NCBI GenBank assembly: GCA_910588405.1
Contig: CAJUPT010000008.1
Location: 1 to 64,000, forward strand
Source of the DNA: an uncultured Lachnospiraceae bacterium
GTDB taxonomy: Bacteria > Bacillota > Clostridia > Lachnospirales > Lachnospiraceae
DNA: 64,000 nucleotides
Direction of reading: 5' to 3'
In this document: piece after piece, positions 62,555 through 64,000 of the stretch
Layout of the letters: every line of letters begins with the position of its first letter
Position numbering within the stretch: position 1 is the stretch's first letter
The notes under the pieces: generated by a model
What the model saw: the letters and a program-made list of their open reading frames with translations, nothing else
Databases searched by the model: none
Told to the model about the DNA's origin: nothing
Made by a program: the position numbers and the translations under genes

Positions 62555-63314
62555 CTCTTACCTCCGGTTCTATATAATATTTACAATTATTGATTTTAAA
62601 ATATGCTTTTTCGAATGGCGGGAAATAAAAAGCTCTCGCTTTTGTTTCTACTTCTCTTACATCTCCTGTATCACTTATTTCGCGCTTTCCATCAATAGAA
62701 TGCCTGTCATAAAAAACCGGAGTACCCACCAAGCGATGCCTAGGAATTGTTTTGCCACTATCCAACAAATCCACAAACGATTTAAATGATTGAACTCCAA
62801 GATTAACAGCTTTGCAATATAACGAATATGCCGTATCATTATTATTAATATCAAAAGTCGGCATTATTATATAATCTCCAGTATCCACCTCTTTTTGCAT
62901 AAAATGAAGTGTAATACCATACTTGATATCATGATTTAAAATTGCATGATTGAATGTAAAATTACCCTGATAAGCTGGCAAAATTGCCAAATGAAGATTT
63001 ACTGCGTTTCCTTTCACCAATTCCAGAGTTTCTTCATCTACTATCCAATTATGACCAACAGATATAAGAAAATTAATATTATTGTCGGAAATACATTTAC
63101 GAATATCATATATATTTCTTTTTATATTGCTAATAAAAGGCACTCTATTTCTTTCGGCATATTCGTACCCCGCATTACTTCCCCACCATACACTTTCTTT
63201 CAATGGATTTGAAACAACCGCTGAAATATTGATGTTTGAACCAACAGCATCTGATAATATCTTCAAACATTTTTCTCCGATAGGTTTCTGACCCAAATAC
63301 ATTATATTGTACAT
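62547..63314 (-). CDS. sugar N-formyltransferase-like protein
   Basis: 255 residues. The motif AVNLHLAILPAYQGNFTFNH followed by KEVDTGDYIIMP gives the Asn-His-Asp catalytic triad of 10-formyl-tetrahydrofolate-dependent formyltransferases. It is shorter than methionyl-tRNA formyltransferase and lacks its C-terminal domain, as do the sugar formyltransferases. It likely formylates the amino group placed by the DegT enzyme. AGGG lies eight bases before the ATG. Confidence 0.85.
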   Translation of the reverse strand: MYNIMYLGQKPIGEKCLKILSDAVGSNINISAVVSNPLKESVWWGSNAGYEYAERNRVPFISNIKRNIYDIRKCISDNNINFLISVGHNWIVDEETLELVKGNAVNLHLAILPAYQGNFTFNHAILNHDIKYGITLHFMQKEVDTGDYIIMPTFDINNNDTAYSLYCKAVNLGVQSFKSFVDLLDSGKTIPRHRLVGTPVFYDRHSIDGKREISDTGDVREVETKARAFYFPPFEKAYFKINNCKYYIEPEVRDD

Positions 63315-63391
63315 AACTAAATCCCTGCTTCTTTAATCTATAGCCTTCATCCGTGTAAGGAAACACGATTTTTCCTTCATACATTTATTTC

Positions 63392-63891
63392 TTATGTCTT
63401 ATTATTTATTGTTTTAACTATCCTAGCCGGCACTCCCGCCACAATAACATTTTCTGGTACATCTTTTGTCACCACTGCTCCTGCTGCAACGATAGAATTA
63501 TTCCCAATTTTAACTTTTTGTAAAATAATAGCATTTGATCCTATCCATACATTATTTCCAATTACTATATCCCCATGAGTCAAGTTACCATAATAATGCT
63601 CTTTTCCTATTTCATGTCCTGACGTAGTAATAATCACGTTATTGGCAATCTGACACCAATTTCCTATAATAATTTTAGATTTTTCTGAAGCTCGTAAAGT
63701 GACTCTTTCACTTATATGAGCATGTGCTCCCAAATATATATTATATGGATACACAAAGGACACTTCAGGATATATCATAATGTCTTCCGCTACCCCCCCC
63801 CCAACAATTTTTCTTTTTGATATTTTACCATACATTCATTAAAATATGTTTTTATCTTCATATAAATCTTTCCAATAAAAATATTCGCCAT
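63392..63891 (-). CDS. beta-helix acyltransferase interrupted at a poly-G tract (phase OFF)
   Basis: The best start is at 63891 (MANIFIGKIYMKIKTYFNEC), preceded by GAGAGG. Its frame reaches ten G (63793-63802) and then TAG. With eight or eleven G it would join the acetyltransferase domain VAEDIMIYPEVSFVYPYNIY, IANNVIITTSGHEIGKEHYY and GAVVTKDVPENVIVAGVPAR. An internal ATG at 63835 is already in frame with the domain but has no binding site. The domain is CatB/WbbJ-like, and the catalytic His in TTSGHEIG is present. Confidence 0.75.
63793..63802 (-). repeat. poly-G tract (10) in second acyltransferase gene
   Basis: Ten consecutive C on the plus strand, about 30 codons into the gene that starts at 63891. 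It is the third candidate phase-variation site of the operon. Confidence 0.85.
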
Positions 63892-63920
63892 ATTCTATTC
63901 CTCTCGAAAAATTATGGTTA

Positions 63921-64000
63921 TTATCTCAAAGTATTTAAACGATCTTTTAAATGCAACAAAATATCATAACTTTTCAATTCTAAGTTCAAAAACCTTTTTG
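63921..64000 (-). CDS. 3' end of an upstream gene (partial)
   Basis: The last 26 codons of a minus-strand gene that enters from beyond the window, ending LELKSYDILLHLKDRLNTLR and TAA, 30 bases before the acyltransferase start. It is too short to identify, but its position and strand indicate that the decoration operon continues outside. Confidence 0.45.
   Translation of the reverse strand, partial: KRFLNLELKSYDILLHLKDRLNTLR

Noticed and set aside
63175..63384. 69-codon minus-strand frame overlapping the 5' end of the formyltransferase gene
   Set aside because: It has a weak start context and overlaps the formyltransferase in another frame after about 25 codons; no protein family is seen.
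1..64000. CRISPR array, prophage or restriction-modification system
   Set aside because: I saw no regularly spaced repeats, phage structural genes or methylase/endonuclease pairs in the window.

Overview
The window looks like chromosomal DNA of an anaerobic Gram-positive Clostridia, most likely a Lachnospiraceae member. Supporting features are an NADPH-type GltBD pair, HPr of the Gram-positive type (His15/Ser46), acetate kinase, paired FeoA proteins with FeoB and a DtxR-type regulator, AGGAGG-type ribosome binding sites throughout, and a large Gram-positive style capsule/exopolysaccharide locus. Species cannot be fixed from the sequence alone. Bases 1-55,000 are GC-balanced. From about 55 kb the DNA becomes clearly AT-rich, suggesting a separately acquired segment.

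Layout. (1) 0.5-16.8 kb is housekeeping: gltD and gltB, an HPr gene and ackA, a ferredoxin-type aldo/keto reductase divergent from a MerR regulator, an orphan PseG-like hydrolase, then an iron module (FeoB-associated Cys-rich peptide, feoB, two feoA, a DtxR/MntR-type regulator, a DUF2325 protein). Palindromes of the form TTAGT-N4-ACTAA lie in front of both the feo operon and the DUF2325 gene. A CPBP protease and a tRNA-Arg(ACG) follow. (2) 18.3-48.8 kb is one minus-strand polysaccharide locus. Read in transcription order it starts with two large membrane proteins, a Wzm/Wzt ABC exporter, a methyltransferase and a four-part kinase-like/coiled-coil/GT2/GT4 protein. It continues with two more membrane proteins, a CotH-like remnant, a Wzz-like chain-length protein, the initiating sugar phosphotransferase, several glycosyl- and acyltransferases (one a triple fusion), an EpsG-type polymerase and a Wzx flippase, and ends with a membrane-anchored SGNH hydrolase. 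It therefore carries both an ABC-dependent and a Wzx/Wzy-type export route. (3) 48.9-55.5 kb is a boundary region: a LysR remnant without its DNA-binding domain, a small conserved protein of unknown role, a pRiA4b ORF-3-like protein, two AAA ATPases fused to nuclease-like domains, and an unknown protein. (4) 55.6-56.9 kb is a degenerate insertion sequence with 17-bp terminal inverted repeats and a probable 7-bp target duplication. (5) 56.9-58.2 kb is a three-gene cassette: a 59-residue Cys-containing peptide, a JAMM-motif protein and a membrane-anchored protein. (6) 58.6-64 kb is an AT-rich minus-strand operon for sugar decoration: acyltransferases, DegT aminotransferase, formyltransferase, SGNH hydrolase and an isochorismatase-like protein.

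The most striking signal is in region 6. Three of its genes carry poly-G tracts of 10, 13 and 10 bases close to their 5' ends. In each case the reading frame from the best-supported start runs into a stop just after the tract, while a change of one or two G residues would join it to the main domain. This is the hallmark of slipped-strand phase variation, and would make the glycan decoration genes a combinatorial on/off switchboard. Homopolymer length error is the main alternative explanation.
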